From Casp-actino8 sp039800005 (lineage in GTDB: Bacteria; Actinomycetota; Acidimicrobiia; Acidimicrobiales; Ilumatobacteraceae): a DNA stretch of 64,000 nucleotides. Positions 52,166 through 60,420 of the stretch are shown here, piece after piece. A program made the position numbers and the translations under genes. Positions within the stretch are counted from its first letter, which is position 1, and the number at the start of each line of letters is the position of its first letter. Under the pieces are notes generated by a model. It did no database searches. It was given only the letters and a program-made list of their open reading frames with translations, and was not told the origin of the DNA. The stretch spans positions 1 through 64,000 of the forward strand of contig JBDLRN010000095.1 of NCBI GenBank assembly GCA_039800005.1. The letters run 5' to 3'.

Positions 52166-52299
52166 GTCGTCGATCGTCGATCGTCCGGTTTCGATCGCCC
52201 CGGTCCGTTGACTTCTCGTACGAATTTTCTCCGTTCTTCGTCGTGCGGTCTACATTTGCGACGTAGGTGACGAGCTAGGCGTCGAATCGAGGAGGCAAA

Positions 52300-52791
52300 G
52301 TGGCCGACGAGCGGGAGATCATGACGTGGGAAGTCTTCGGCGTCGCCTCGCGGGCCTTGGCCCAAGCGGTGGCCGATGACGGGTACGAGCCCGACATGAT
52401 CCTGTCGATCGCCCGTGGTGGCTTGTTGATCGGTGGAGCCCTCGGCTACGCGTTGGCCGTCAAGAACGTCTACACGATGAACGTCGAGTTCTACACCGGC
52501 GTCGACGAACGTCTCGAGGTGCCGCGCATTCTTCCGCCCGCTCCTGATTTCGTCGATCTCGCTGACGCGCGGATCCTGATCGCCGACGACGTGGCCGACA
52601 CCGGCCACACGTTGCGCAGCGTCCAGCAGTTCTGTGCCGGCAAGGTGGGCGAGGTTCGTACCGCCGTTCTCTACGAGAAACCGCATTCGGTGGTGCAGGC
52701 CGACTACGCCTGGAAGAGGACGTCGCTCTGGATCAACTTCCCGTGGAGCGATCAGGAGCCGGTGATCGACCGGGGTGTGCGCGACTTCTGA
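52300..52791 (+). CDS. Phosphoribosyltransferase domain protein
   Basis: A 163-residue type I phosphoribosyltransferase-fold protein. The PRPP loop is ILIADDVADTGHTLRS near residue 90, and the PPi loop is IARGGLLIGG near residue 38. The C-terminal KRTSLWINFPWSDQEPV matches xanthine/guanine-type relatives. It may salvage a purine base or act as a regulator. The GTG at 52300 has a good ribosome site (GAGGAGG about 6 bases upstream). The 134-base spacer before it has a weak, AT-richer stretch (52219-52230) and TACATT at 52251, a possible -10. Confidence 0.85.
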   Translation: MADEREIMTWEVFGVASRALAQAVADDGYEPDMILSIARGGLLIGGALGYALAVKNVYTMNVEFYTGVDERLEVPRILPPAPDFVDLADARILIADDVADTGHTLRSVQQFCAGKVGEVRTAVLYEKPHSVVQADYAWKRTSLWINFPWSDQEPVIDRGVRDF

Positions 52792-52798
52792 TCGCGTC

Positions 52799-54346
52799 TC
52801 ACAGATCCTGCAGCACGGTGGTCGCGCAGTGGCGGCCGCTCGCTCCCCAGATGCCGGCACCCGGGAACGTGGCCGCTCCGCACAGGTACAGGCCGGGTAC
52901 GTCGACGCGGTAGCGCGTGAGTTCGCGGGGTTTGCCGCGCAGGGCGGCGATGGGTCCGCCGGCGAAACTCGTCGCGTGGCCCTCGGGCATGTGGAAGTCG
53001 GACTCGTAGCGATCGGGGGTCATGGCGCGCCATTCGCCGAGGCCGTCCAGGAATCCGGGCTCCAGCAGCGACGCGTACCTCTCGAGCCAACGCCGTGGTT
53101 CGGGTGACTGCGGCCAACCGCCTGGGTGGTGATACGGCGTGAAGAGCACTTCGAGACTGAACACGTGACGGTCAGGTGGCGCCATCGACGGATCGAGAAC
53201 CGTCGGAACGTTGGCGAACATCACCGGACGTTCGGCCACGCGGCCCGACTCGATGTCGATCCAGGCGCGGTGCATCTCGCCGACGGACGGCACGATCATC
53301 GCCGAGGGGATCAACGACGTCCGGTCCGCCGACGACACGCTCGTGTACGCGGGCAGGTGAGCGACGATGGCGTCGATCTTGCTCTCGTACCCGGGCTGAT
53401 GTGGTTGCGACCGCCAGCGCTCGACGGTGGGTCCGGCGGCGCGAGGAACGTGCTGGAGCCATTCGAGCAGGGTGCGTCGCGGGTCGGCCGCCGACACGAC
53501 GGCGCGGGAGCGCACCACGTGGCCATCGGACGTGCGAACTCCGATTGCTCGATCGTTCTCCACGACGATGGACTCGACGCGAGTCGAGGTGAACAGGCGT
53601 CCACCGCCGGAAGACAGAGCCGACGACAACGCAGCGGCGAGGGCACCGCTACCGCCGACCGGGCGACCCACCTGTGCGACGTGGCGGAACGCGAACGTGA
53701 GCGCTCCGAGTCCGGTGCCGGGTAGTTCGGGGGAGAGGCCCCACACGACCGGACCGGTGGCGAGGGCGGGCGCGAAGACGCGTTCGTCGCGGAAGAACGA
53801 TCGCATCACGTCGGCCGCGCTCATCGAACTCCACTGGAGGAGTCGGCGCACGCCGCGACCACCACGGGACACGACGGTGCGGACGAGCGAGCCTCGCCAC
53901 GGGCCGGCCGCGGCGGCGTCGAGGACGAGTCGGGCGATGGGCAGGGCGGCCTGAGCGTAACGGCGGTAGTTGTCGGCTTCGTGAGGGTATGTGCGGCGCA
54001 GTTCGTCGACGGTGTCGTCGACCGATTTCCAGACGGACCAGGCCGGACCGCCGTCCCACGACAGGTTGAGTTGCGACGGTTCGGCGTCGAGGTAACGAAG
54101 ACCGTGAGCCGCCAGATCCAGTTCGTCGTGCACGGGGGTGGTGCGGAACGTGATGTGATCGCAATTGCAGATGTTGACCACTCCGCCGCCGAACGACTCC
54201 GATGCCGAGCAGCCGCCGACGTCGGAACGGGCCTCGACGAGAACGACGTCGAGGCCGGCGCGCGACAGATAGTTGGCGGCGATCAAGCCGTTGTGTCCGG
54301 CGCCGATGACGACGACGTCGCACGTCGACGGAAGTTGGTTGATCAT
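52799..54346 (-). CDS. CrtI/PYROXD2-like FAD-dependent oxidoreductase
   Basis: A 515-residue flavoprotein related to phytoene desaturases and PYROXD2. The FAD loop is VVVIGAGHNGLIAANYLSRAG near residue 10, with GGCSASESFGGG following and the C-terminal LYLCGAATFPGAGIWGASGRH block near 480, a family hallmark. VVSAADPRRTLLEWL is another conserved block. No carotenoid gene partners are nearby, so a non-carotenoid substrate is likely. The ATG at 54346 is preferred over 54367. It is divergent from the creatininase-family gene. Confidence 0.88.
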   Translation of the reverse strand: MINQLPSTCDVVVIGAGHNGLIAANYLSRAGLDVVLVEARSDVGGCSASESFGGGVVNICNCDHITFRTTPVHDELDLAAHGLRYLDAEPSQLNLSWDGGPAWSVWKSVDDTVDELRRTYPHEADNYRRYAQAALPIARLVLDAAAAGPWRGSLVRTVVSRGGRGVRRLLQWSSMSAADVMRSFFRDERVFAPALATGPVVWGLSPELPGTGLGALTFAFRHVAQVGRPVGGSGALAAALSSALSSGGGRLFTSTRVESIVVENDRAIGVRTSDGHVVRSRAVVSAADPRRTLLEWLQHVPRAAGPTVERWRSQPHQPGYESKIDAIVAHLPAYTSVSSADRTSLIPSAMIVPSVGEMHRAWIDIESGRVAERPVMFANVPTVLDPSMAPPDRHVFSLEVLFTPYHHPGGWPQSPEPRRWLERYASLLEPGFLDGLGEWRAMTPDRYESDFHMPEGHATSFAGGPIAALRGKPRELTRYRVDVPGLYLCGAATFPGAGIWGASGRHCATTVLQDL

Positions 54347-54390
54347 CGAACGACGATTGTGCCACACCCGACCGAACCACCGTCGGTGGA

Positions 54391-54396
54391 TAGTGT
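54391..54396 (+). promoter_or_regulatory. Candidate -10 of a leaderless promoter for the creatininase-family gene
   Basis: TAGTGT lies exactly 6 bases before the ATG at 54403, with no ribosome site. Confidence 0.45.
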
Positions 54397-54402
54397 CACC
54401 TC

Positions 54403-55176
54403 ATGACCCGTCATCTGGCGAACTTGCGCGGTCCCGAGGTCGATCGACTCCTGTCGTCGTCCTCGGTCGTCGTCCAACCCTTGGGTGCCGTCGAACAGCA
54501 CGGTCCGCATCTTCCGTTGAACACCGATCTCGCCATCGCCTCGGCGGTGGCCGAAGCCGCGGTCCCGCGGGCCGTGGCGGAGGGAGTCGACGCGTGGTTG
54601 CTACCGCCCCTCGCCTACACGAAGAGCAACGAGCACGCGTGGAGTGCGGGCACGATCTGGATGTCGGCGCGCACCATGCTCGCAGTGCTGGAGGACATCG
54701 GCCGCTGTGTGGCTGCCACCAAGGCGCGCAAACTGGTGTTCCTGAACGGGCACGGCGGGAACAGTGCGCTGGTCGCCATGGCGAATCGTGAGCTTCGCTT
54801 GCAGTTCGGTCTCGAAACTTTTCTCGCCCATCCGACCCAACCGGCCGATCAGGGAGGTGCGTCGCCGCCGTCGGAACTCGGCATGGGTGTGCACGGTGGA
54901 ACCGACGAGACGTCGATGATGTTGCATCTCCATCCCGAACTGGTCGACATGTCGAAGGCGATCCGCGACGTTCCCGAGCATCTGGCCGCCAATCGGCACG
55001 TGCGCTTCGGCGGATCGGTCGCCTTCGGCTGGCTCAGCGACGACTTCGGCGATCACGGGCACATCGGTGATCCGACGCAGGCGACGGCCGAACTCGGTCG
55101 ACGGTTGTTCGACGGTGCGGTGTCGACGTTCGTGGAAGTGCTCGCCGAGGTGTCGACCTTTCGACATCGCGCCTGA
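54403..55176 (+). CDS. Creatininase family amidohydrolase
   Basis: A 257-residue metal-dependent hydrolase. Metal ligands are visible in PLGAVEQHGPHLPLNTD near residue 27, LNGHGGNSALV near 115 and HGGTDETSMMLHL near 164. The family includes creatininase, the mycofactocin peptidase MftE and FAPy deformylase, all acting on cyclic or amide C-N bonds. No mycofactocin genes are in view, and a nucleobase- or amide-related substrate fits the nearby cytosine-deaminase-like gene. It ends at a strong terminator shared with the convergent binding-protein gene. Confidence 0.88.
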   Translation: MTRHLANLRGPEVDRLLSSSSVVVQPLGAVEQHGPHLPLNTDLAIASAVAEAAVPRAVAEGVDAWLLPPLAYTKSNEHAWSAGTIWMSARTMLAVLEDIGRCVAATKARKLVFLNGHGGNSALVAMANRELRLQFGLETFLAHPTQPADQGGASPPSELGMGVHGGTDETSMMLHLHPELVDMSKAIRDVPEHLAANRHVRFGGSVAFGWLSDDFGDHGHIGDPTQATAELGRRLFDGAVSTFVEVLAEVSTFRHRA

Positions 55177-55179
55177 GTC

Positions 55180-55225
55180 CGAACGCGACAGAGGGGCCGG
55201 TTGCCCGACCCCTCTGTCGCGTTCG
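55180..55225. terminator. Strong bidirectional terminator
   Basis: A perfect 17-base inverted repeat (CGAACGCGACAGAGGGG at 55180-55196 and its complement at 55209-55225) with a 12-base loop. It sits between two convergent genes and is the longest perfect stem noted in the window outside the rrn terminator. Confidence 0.85.
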
Positions 55226-55249
55226 TTCGATTCGTCGAACCGAGCCGGA

Positions 55250-56410
55250 TCAGAGTCCGATCGACGTGTCGATGAACTCGTTGGTGTACAAGTCCTCGGC
55301 GGTGAGGTCGGCCGGAACTTCGAGGCCGGCGGTCTTCATCTGCTCGAGCACCTTGTTGGCTCGCTCGAAGTCGAAGTCACCGAGGGTCGAGTTGGGGCCG
55401 TTGCCCACCAGGCCGAGTTCCTTCATGGTCTCGACCGAGTAGTTGGCCACACCTTCGCCGTAGACCCAGAAGTCGGCGAACTTGGCCACGGCATCGACGA
55501 TGATTCCGATGGTGCGTGCCGGATCGTTGATGAAGTCGATGGCGGCCTGCTGGACGATCGGCACGAAGAGCTTGAGGCACTCGGAGAGAGCGTCCTTCTG
55601 CTCGGCGCGGATCGCCAACGGTGCGGCGTAGATCTCGAATCCGGCGTCGTGGATCAACTGGTACGCGACAGGCTTGCCCCACTCGGTGAACTCGTTCTCG
55701 TACTGCCACGGCTCGGCCGACGCGAAGCCCTGCTGAGCGATGGCGCCACCCTCGGCGATGAAGCGGGTCGGAGCGCCGTCGTACGACGGGTCGACCTGAG
55801 CTTCGCTCACCACTCCTTCGGCCAAGAAGACCGAGAGGTACGAACCGCCGGCGAACACGTTCATGGTGATGCCCTGTTCACCGAGATCGGCGATGGTCTC
55901 GACGTCGGGATAGGTCTCGGGATCCCACATGATGATCTGCGGGTTGATCTCGAGCGGGGCGACGACGGCCAGCGTCTTGATCGAGTCGTAGCTGAAGGCT
56001 CCGTCGTCGGTGGAGATGTAGCCCATGGTGATGGACTCGTCGGCGGCCATGGTGGCCGAGACCGGCTGGAAGCCGATGGCCGGGCCGCCCGTGCGCACTT
56101 CGATGTCGACGCCGGTGTCGGCGCCCGACGAGTCGATCAGTGAACCCTTCACGGTCTTCTTGCCGGTGTCGACGACATAGTCGTCGCCGACCATCTCGTA
56201 GAGAGCACCGTGTTCGGACTCGGGGAACCAGTCGGTCTGGATGACGATGGTCTCGGGGCACACCCCGGCCAGCGATCCACCTTCGCCCGATGTCTCTCCG
56301 CCTCCGGCGGTCGTTGCCGCGCCGTCACCGTCGTCGCCACCACACGCACTGAGTGCGCCCGCGGCCACGAGCGGAAGAACGAGCAGCAGGCCTTTGCTGC
56401 GATTCCTCAT
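55250..56410 (-). CDS. NMT1/ThiY-type ABC transporter substrate-binding lipoprotein
   Basis: A 386-residue exported binding protein. Signal region KGLLLVLPLVAAGALSACGG with lipobox LSAC (Cys near residue 22), then a Gly/Thr-rich linker. The core has IQTDWFPESEHGALYEMVGD, IGFQPVSATMAADES and EPWQYENEF, fitting the NMT1/SsuA-like group that binds small sulfonates, pyrimidines or other aromatic ligands. The ATG at 56410 has a strong ribosome site (GGGAGG). It is divergent from its ATPase and permease genes across a 194-base regulatory region. Confidence 0.88.
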   Translation of the reverse strand: MRNRSKGLLLVLPLVAAGALSACGGDDGDGAATTAGGGETSGEGGSLAGVCPETIVIQTDWFPESEHGALYEMVGDDYVVDTGKKTVKGSLIDSSGADTGVDIEVRTGGPAIGFQPVSATMAADESITMGYISTDDGAFSYDSIKTLAVVAPLEINPQIIMWDPETYPDVETIADLGEQGITMNVFAGGSYLSVFLAEGVVSEAQVDPSYDGAPTRFIAEGGAIAQQGFASAEPWQYENEFTEWGKPVAYQLIHDAGFEIYAAPLAIRAEQKDALSECLKLFVPIVQQAAIDFINDPARTIGIIVDAVAKFADFWVYGEGVANYSVETMKELGLVGNGPNSTLGDFDFERANKVLEQMKTAGLEVPADLTAEDLYTNEFIDTSIGL

Positions 56411-56456
56411 GTTTCCTCCCCTGATAGGTACGTCGAAGATGTACGACGATGCCCCG

Positions 56457-56568
56457 ACCTTAGTTGCGCTGGGCGGTCCGACGAGACGACGTCTCGACGG
56501 TTGAACGAAAACTTCACGTGGGTGAAACACGGGGCCCTTCGGTGGGCGACGGAGACCCCGATTATGAT
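56457..56568. promoter_or_regulatory. Divergent promoter region of the NMT1-type transporter
   Basis: The minus strand has TAAGGT (56462-56457), a -10 candidate for the binding-protein gene. The plus strand has TATGAT (56563-56568), a strong -10 match for the ATPase gene at 56605. Between them lies the palindrome CGAGAC-GAC-GTCTCG (56482-56496), a candidate operator. I see no recognisable riboswitch. Confidence 0.5.
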
Positions 56569-56604
56569 CCGGCGGGGGCCAGTGGTCGCCCGTCTGGAGA
56601 TCGA

Positions 56605-57342
56605 ATGTCGCAAACAACCCTGTCATTCTCGAACGTCTCGATGACCTTCCCCGACGGGACGCAGGCGCTGTCGGACGTGTCGTTCGACGTGAAGCCGGGA
56701 GAGTTCGTGACCATCGTCGGCCCGTCGGGTTGCGGGAAGTCGACGCTCCTCAAGATCGCCTCCGGCCTCCTCGAGGCGTCGTCGGGTCGGATCGACGTCG
56801 ACCGCGATCGCATCGGGTACGTGTTCCAGGATGCCACCTTGCTGCCGTGGCGCACCGTTCGCCGCAACGTCGAACTCCTCGCCGAGCTGCACGGCTTCGA
56901 CAAAGAGGAGCGAGCTCGGCTGGCCCAGGACGCCATCGAGTTGGTGGGTCTGACCGGATTCGAGAATCACTACCCGCGCTCGTTGTCGGGCGGTATGAAG
57001 ATGCGGGCGTCCCTGGCCCGAACTCTCACGCTCAAGCCGCCGGTGTTCTTGTTCGACGAGCCGTTCGGTGCCGTCGACGAGATCACGCGCGAGCGACTCA
57101 ACGAGGAGACGTTGCGGCTGTTCGAACAAGAACGTTTCGCCGGTCTCTTCATCACGCACTCGATCAGCGAGGCGGTCTTCTTGTCGACCAAGGTGTTCGT
57201 GATGTCGGCTCGTCCGGGTCGCCTGGTCGCTTCGTTCGACGTGCCGTTCGACTATCCGCGTCGGCCCGACATCCGTTTCGACGCCCGCTTCGCCGAACTC
57301 TGCGGACAGGTGAGCGTGGCCCTCCGAGGAGCGCACTCATGA
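56605..57342 (+). CDS. NMT1-type ABC transporter ATPase
   Basis: A 245-residue ATPase of the SsuB/TauB/ThiZ group. Walker A is TIVGPSGCGKSTLLKIASG near residue 37, the Q-loop is in VFQDATLLPWRTV, signature RSLSGGMKMRASLARTL, Walker B VFLFDEPFGAVDE, and H-loop FITHSISEAVFL. The DATLLPW region is characteristic of importers for nitrate, sulfonates and HMP-like molecules. A TATGAT -10 lies about 37 bases upstream. The stop overlaps the permease start (ATGA). Confidence 0.94.
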   Translation: MSQTTLSFSNVSMTFPDGTQALSDVSFDVKPGEFVTIVGPSGCGKSTLLKIASGLLEASSGRIDVDRDRIGYVFQDATLLPWRTVRRNVELLAELHGFDKEERARLAQDAIELVGLTGFENHYPRSLSGGMKMRASLARTLTLKPPVFLFDEPFGAVDEITRERLNEETLRLFEQERFAGLFITHSISEAVFLSTKVFVMSARPGRLVASFDVPFDYPRRPDIRFDARFAELCGQVSVALRGAHS

Positions 57343-58214
57343 CTCTCGACGATCCGAGCACCTTCGATCCCGTCGAAGCCATCCTGAACGACGTGGCCTC
57401 GCAGCCCGAAGCGCGCCGTTCGCGGTCGGCGGCCCTGGCGTCGGTGATCGTGCCCCCGGTCGTGATCGGCTTGGCCATCATCGGTGTCTGGTACTTCATC
57501 AGCTACGCCGTGCTCGACCCCAAGCGCCGATTCCTGCTGCGTCCGCCGCACGAGGTGTGGCAGGTCGGCTTCGCCGACTGGGACAACTTCTCCACCATGC
57601 TCGACGGCATGTGGTCGAGCACCAAGGTGGCCTTCTGGGGCCTCTTGATCGCCATCCTGCTCGGTTTCCTCTTGGCCATCGTGATGAGCCAGGCCAAGGT
57701 GGTGGAGCGGGCCATCTTCCCCTACGCCGTGGTGTTGCAGGCCATCCCCATCCTGGCGATCGTTCCGCTCATCGGTTTCTGGTTCGGCTACGGCTTCGCG
57801 TCCCGAGTGCTGGTGTGCGTGATCATCGCCCTCTTCCCGATCGTGGTGAACACGTTGTTCGGCCTGCTCTCGGCCGAGCAGGGAATGCACGACCTGTTCA
57901 CGTTGCACAAGGCCAGTCGCTTCACGCGGCTTCGTCGACTGATGTTCCCGGCCGCGCTGCCGGCCGTCTTCGCCGGTCTTCGCATCTCGGCCGGATTGTC
58001 GGTCATCGGTGCCATTGTCGGCGATTTCTTCTTCGGCCAAGGTGAAGTCGGCATCGGCCAGCTGCTGAAGCGGTACGCCAACCGCCTGGAGGGCGAACAA
58101 CTCTTCGCGGCGGTGATCCTCTCGAGTGCTCTCGGCGTGACGGTCTTTCTGTTCTTCGGCTGGCTGTCGGGACGCATCATCGGCAAGTGGGCCGGTGAAT
58201 CACGCGGCAACTGA
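57339..58214 (+). CDS. NMT1-type ABC transporter permease
   Basis: A 291-residue membrane protein with about six segments. It is a BPD_transp_1 family permease of the SsuC/TauC group. The N-terminal cytoplasmic tail covers about 35 residues, and the coupling loop is LHKASRFTRLRRLMFPAALPA near residue 187. The following FAGLRISAGLSVIGAIVGDFF is a strong family motif. The start overlaps the ATPase stop. The stop codon TGA directly abuts the desaturase stop on the other strand (TGATCA), so there is no intergenic base. Confidence 0.93.
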   Translation: MTLDDPSTFDPVEAILNDVASQPEARRSRSAALASVIVPPVVIGLAIIGVWYFISYAVLDPKRRFLLRPPHEVWQVGFADWDNFSTMLDGMWSSTKVAFWGLLIAILLGFLLAIVMSQAKVVERAIFPYAVVLQAIPILAIVPLIGFWFGYGFASRVLVCVIIALFPIVVNTLFGLLSAEQGMHDLFTLHKASRFTRLRRLMFPAALPAVFAGLRISAGLSVIGAIVGDFFFGQGEVGIGQLLKRYANRLEGEQLFAAVILSSALGVTVFLFFGWLSGRIIGKWAGESRGN

Positions 58215-59237
58215 TCACTTGCTCGCGATCGTCGGCCGAATGTCGTGATCGACGTCGGTGCGCTGACGCCAGAGGGCCGGCACGATGTCGCGGTAGGCGT
58301 GAATCAGGCCTCGGTACGGAGCCGGTAGATCGTCGGCCACCAACGAGTGCAAGCGCGGCAGGTTGTGGTAGGGCACCGACGGGAACATGTGGTGCTCGAG
58401 GTGATAGTTCATGTTGAGGTAGAGGAAGCGCAGGATCCGGTTCATGTACACGGTGCGCGTGTTGAGGCGATGGTCCAGCACGTCCTCGGCCAATCCGGCG
58501 TGCTGGGTGGTTCCGAACACCACCAGAAGCCAGCGCCCGTAGAGCGACGGAAGACCGATCAGCGCGAGAGGCAGGAGTGATCCGCTGACGGCCGACGCGA
58601 GGATCACCAGGATCCAGATCGCCGCGTGGACGCGACCCCAGAAGATGGCGCGAGTCGCCTCGCGCGGCGGAACGTAGTCGGCTTCGTCGGGCGTGAGGCG
58701 CCCCCGCACGTTGGCGGCGTACTTGCGGAACTCGGCGAGGGTGCTGAGGATCCCGAAGGCGTCGGCCACGATCTTCCAGAAGCGAACGGGTCGTTGGTAG
58801 GCGATCTCGGGGTCGCGTCCCACCACGATGGTGTCGGCGTGATGACGATGGTGGCTCCATCGCCACGAGACCGGTTCGCGCACGTCCATGAACGACGCCA
58901 CGTGGTACACCACGGCGTTGGCCCACCTCGTGCGAAACGCCGTGCGATGACCGCACTCGTGCCACCGGGCATCGGATGCCGAGCCGTAGAGCGTGCCGTA
59001 GACGAAGGCCGCCGGCAGAGTCCACCACGACAACCACGTGGTCGCGAGCCACCATCCCGACGCCACGACGAGCAGGATCCAGAGAACGGTGTCGCGGGTG
59101 GCGGGACCGTCACGCCGTTGCATCAGGGCCAGCAACTCGGTGCGCTCGACGGGCGAGCGGTACCAATCGGCGCCGGCGAGCCCGCGGTGGATGGCGTGCT
59201 GGCGTTCGGGACCGGTGAGCGAGTAATCGCGAGCCAC
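58215..59237 (-). CDS. Membrane fatty acid desaturase family protein
   Basis: A 340-residue integral membrane di-iron enzyme. The three histidine boxes are present: HECGHRT near residue 106, HHRHH near 142, and HLEHH near 291. Membrane segments are near 62-95 and 200-235. Such proteins desaturate or hydroxylate acyl chains or related lipids. The GTG at 59237 has TATGCT 6 bases upstream, so the mRNA is probably leaderless. The longer ORF start would run through the divergent gene. The gene ends with no spacer next to the ABC permease. Confidence 0.88.
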   Translation of the reverse strand: MARDYSLTGPERQHAIHRGLAGADWYRSPVERTELLALMQRRDGPATRDTVLWILLVVASGWWLATTWLSWWTLPAAFVYGTLYGSASDARWHECGHRTAFRTRWANAVVYHVASFMDVREPVSWRWSHHRHHADTIVVGRDPEIAYQRPVRFWKIVADAFGILSTLAEFRKYAANVRGRLTPDEADYVPPREATRAIFWGRVHAAIWILVILASAVSGSLLPLALIGLPSLYGRWLLVVFGTTQHAGLAEDVLDHRLNTRTVYMNRILRFLYLNMNYHLEHHMFPSVPYHNLPRLHSLVADDLPAPYRGLIHAYRDIVPALWRQRTDVDHDIRPTIASK

Positions 59238-59243
59238 GGTCGA

Positions 59244-59253
59244 AGCATAGAGT
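59244..59253. promoter_or_regulatory. Overlapping divergent -10 elements
   Basis: AGCATAGAGT contains TATGCT on the minus strand (59249-59244), 6 bases before the desaturase GTG. It also contains TAGAGT on the plus strand (59248-59253), 8 bases before the GTG at 59262. The two -10 hexamers share two bases within a 24-base spacer. Confidence 0.5.
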
Positions 59254-59261
59254 TCGGGCTC

Positions 59262-59552
59262 GTGGTGATCGAGTGGTTGACTTTCGAAGTCGTCGACGAC
59301 GAGCGGGCCGAGTGGCTCGCCGTCGAGGAATCGGTGTGGAGTCGCTTCCTGGAGACGCAGCCGGGTTTCGTCCGCAAGGAGATGTGGATCGAACACGGTG
59401 ACCCCGGTCGAGTGCACGCCGTGATCTGGTGGAACTCGGAGGAGGAATGGAAACGCATCACACCCGAGACGGTCGCCGAGGTCGACGCTCGTATGGGCCG
59501 ACATCTGAAGGACTGCACGATGAGGGTGTTCGACGTGGCGCGCGAAAGTTAG
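59262..59552 (+). CDS. Small TIGR03792-like protein
   Basis: A 96-residue protein beginning VIEWLTFEVVDDERAEWLAV, with ETQPGFVRKEMWIEHGDPGR and WWNSEEEWKRI. This is the pattern of TIGR03792-type small proteins, which look like dimeric alpha-beta barrel (ABM-like) folds. The function is unknown, and such folds often bind heme or small aromatics. GTG at 59262 or 59265. It overlaps the convergent LLM gene by 4 bases at the stop codons. Confidence 0.75.
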   Translation: MVIEWLTFEVVDDERAEWLAVEESVWSRFLETQPGFVRKEMWIEHGDPGRVHAVIWWNSEEEWKRITPETVAEVDARMGRHLKDCTMRVFDVARES

Positions 59553-60334
59553 GCGACTCGTCGTCGCAGTTCGAGAAGGGTCTCGATCGCGTCGTCGACC
59601 ATGCGGGAGAGGTCGGTTCCGTCGACCAGGGCCACGCCGAGGCTGCTCGGCCGATGTTCGTCGGCCAGTGCCGCCAGGCGAGGGGCGAGTTCGGCGGGTG
59701 TCCCGGCCATCGACCAGCGATCTTCCGGAGTGGAGAAGCGAACCGACTGATAGAGCGCCACGTCGACGGGCCGATGGGAGCGGGCGAGTGCCACGACTCG
59801 GCCGAGATCGTCGAGAGGGAAACCCGACAGGAACACGCCGTCGGCTTCACGTGAGGCGAGACGATTCAGTTGTTCGCCTCGGGCGCCCACGAACTGCGGA
59901 ACGAGGCGCGGTGGCGACCCATGGGACGGAGGTGAGTATCCATCGACGTCGGCGGCGGTCATGACGGCGTGAGCGATCCGTAGTGCGTCCCGGACGACAC
60001 CGACCGGTCGGTCGGTGGACAATCCGAAGGGGTCGAGGGATTCGTGCCCGCCCACGCCCCATCCGAGCATCAGTCGCCCACCACTCAACTCGTCGACGGT
60101 CATTGCCGTGGCGGCCACGGCTCCGGGATGTCGCAACAGCGGTGACGTGATCCCCACGCCGAACCGGATCGAGCGGGTGACTCGACTCGCCGCGGCGAAC
60201 AGAGCCAGTGGATCTCGGGCGACTCCTTCGTCGGCGATCCAGACTTCGTCGATTCCGGCGCGTTCGAGGCGCTCGATGGCTTCGAGCACCTGATCGGCCG
60301 GCACTACGGGATAGATCCAGACGCCGACGTCCAT
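59549..60334 (-). CDS. Luciferase-like (LLM class) F420-dependent oxidoreductase
   Basis: A 261-residue TIM-barrel enzyme of the luciferase-like monooxygenase superfamily. It has VLEAIERLERAGIDEVWIAD near residue 15, RFGVGITSPLLRHPGAVAA near 57 and ELSGGRLMLGWGVGGHE near 82, the standard LLM cofactor region. In actinobacteria such proteins usually use coenzyme F420. The substrate is unknown. The ATG at 60334 has GAGAAT 6 bases upstream. It is divergent from the cytosine-deaminase-like gene. Confidence 0.87.
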   Translation of the reverse strand: MDVGVWIYPVVPADQVLEAIERLERAGIDEVWIADEGVARDPLALFAAASRVTRSIRFGVGITSPLLRHPGAVAATAMTVDELSGGRLMLGWGVGGHESLDPFGLSTDRPVGVVRDALRIAHAVMTAADVDGYSPPSHGSPPRLVPQFVGARGEQLNRLASREADGVFLSGFPLDDLGRVVALARSHRPVDVALYQSVRFSTPEDRWSMAGTPAELAPRLAALADEHRPSSLGVALVDGTDLSRMVDDAIETLLELRRRVA

Positions 60335-60340
60335 CTTGTG

Positions 60341-60414
60341 ATTCTCGCACGCTCTCGACCGTTGGGCCGTGGGCGGCAGTCGATCCGAGTCGAAAAGACG
60401 TGGGGTGAGAAGAT
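60341..60414. promoter_or_regulatory. Divergent leaderless promoter pair, LLM and CodA-like genes
   Basis: The minus strand has GAGAAT (60346-60341) 6 bases before the ATG at 60334. The plus strand has GAAGAT (60409-60414) 6 bases before the ATG at 60421. Both match the leaderless spacing but are weaker hexamers than TANNNT. Confidence 0.35.
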
Positions 60415-60420
60415 GCGGAC

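Noticed and set aside
52208..52256. TTGACT with TACATT as a classical promoter for the phosphoribosyltransferase gene
   Set aside because: The spacing is 37 bases, far from the usual 16-18. TACATT alone may still be a -10.
56411..56604. Thiamine or FMN riboswitch before the NMT1-type transporter
   Set aside because: I looked for the conserved cores of both elements on each strand and saw neither.
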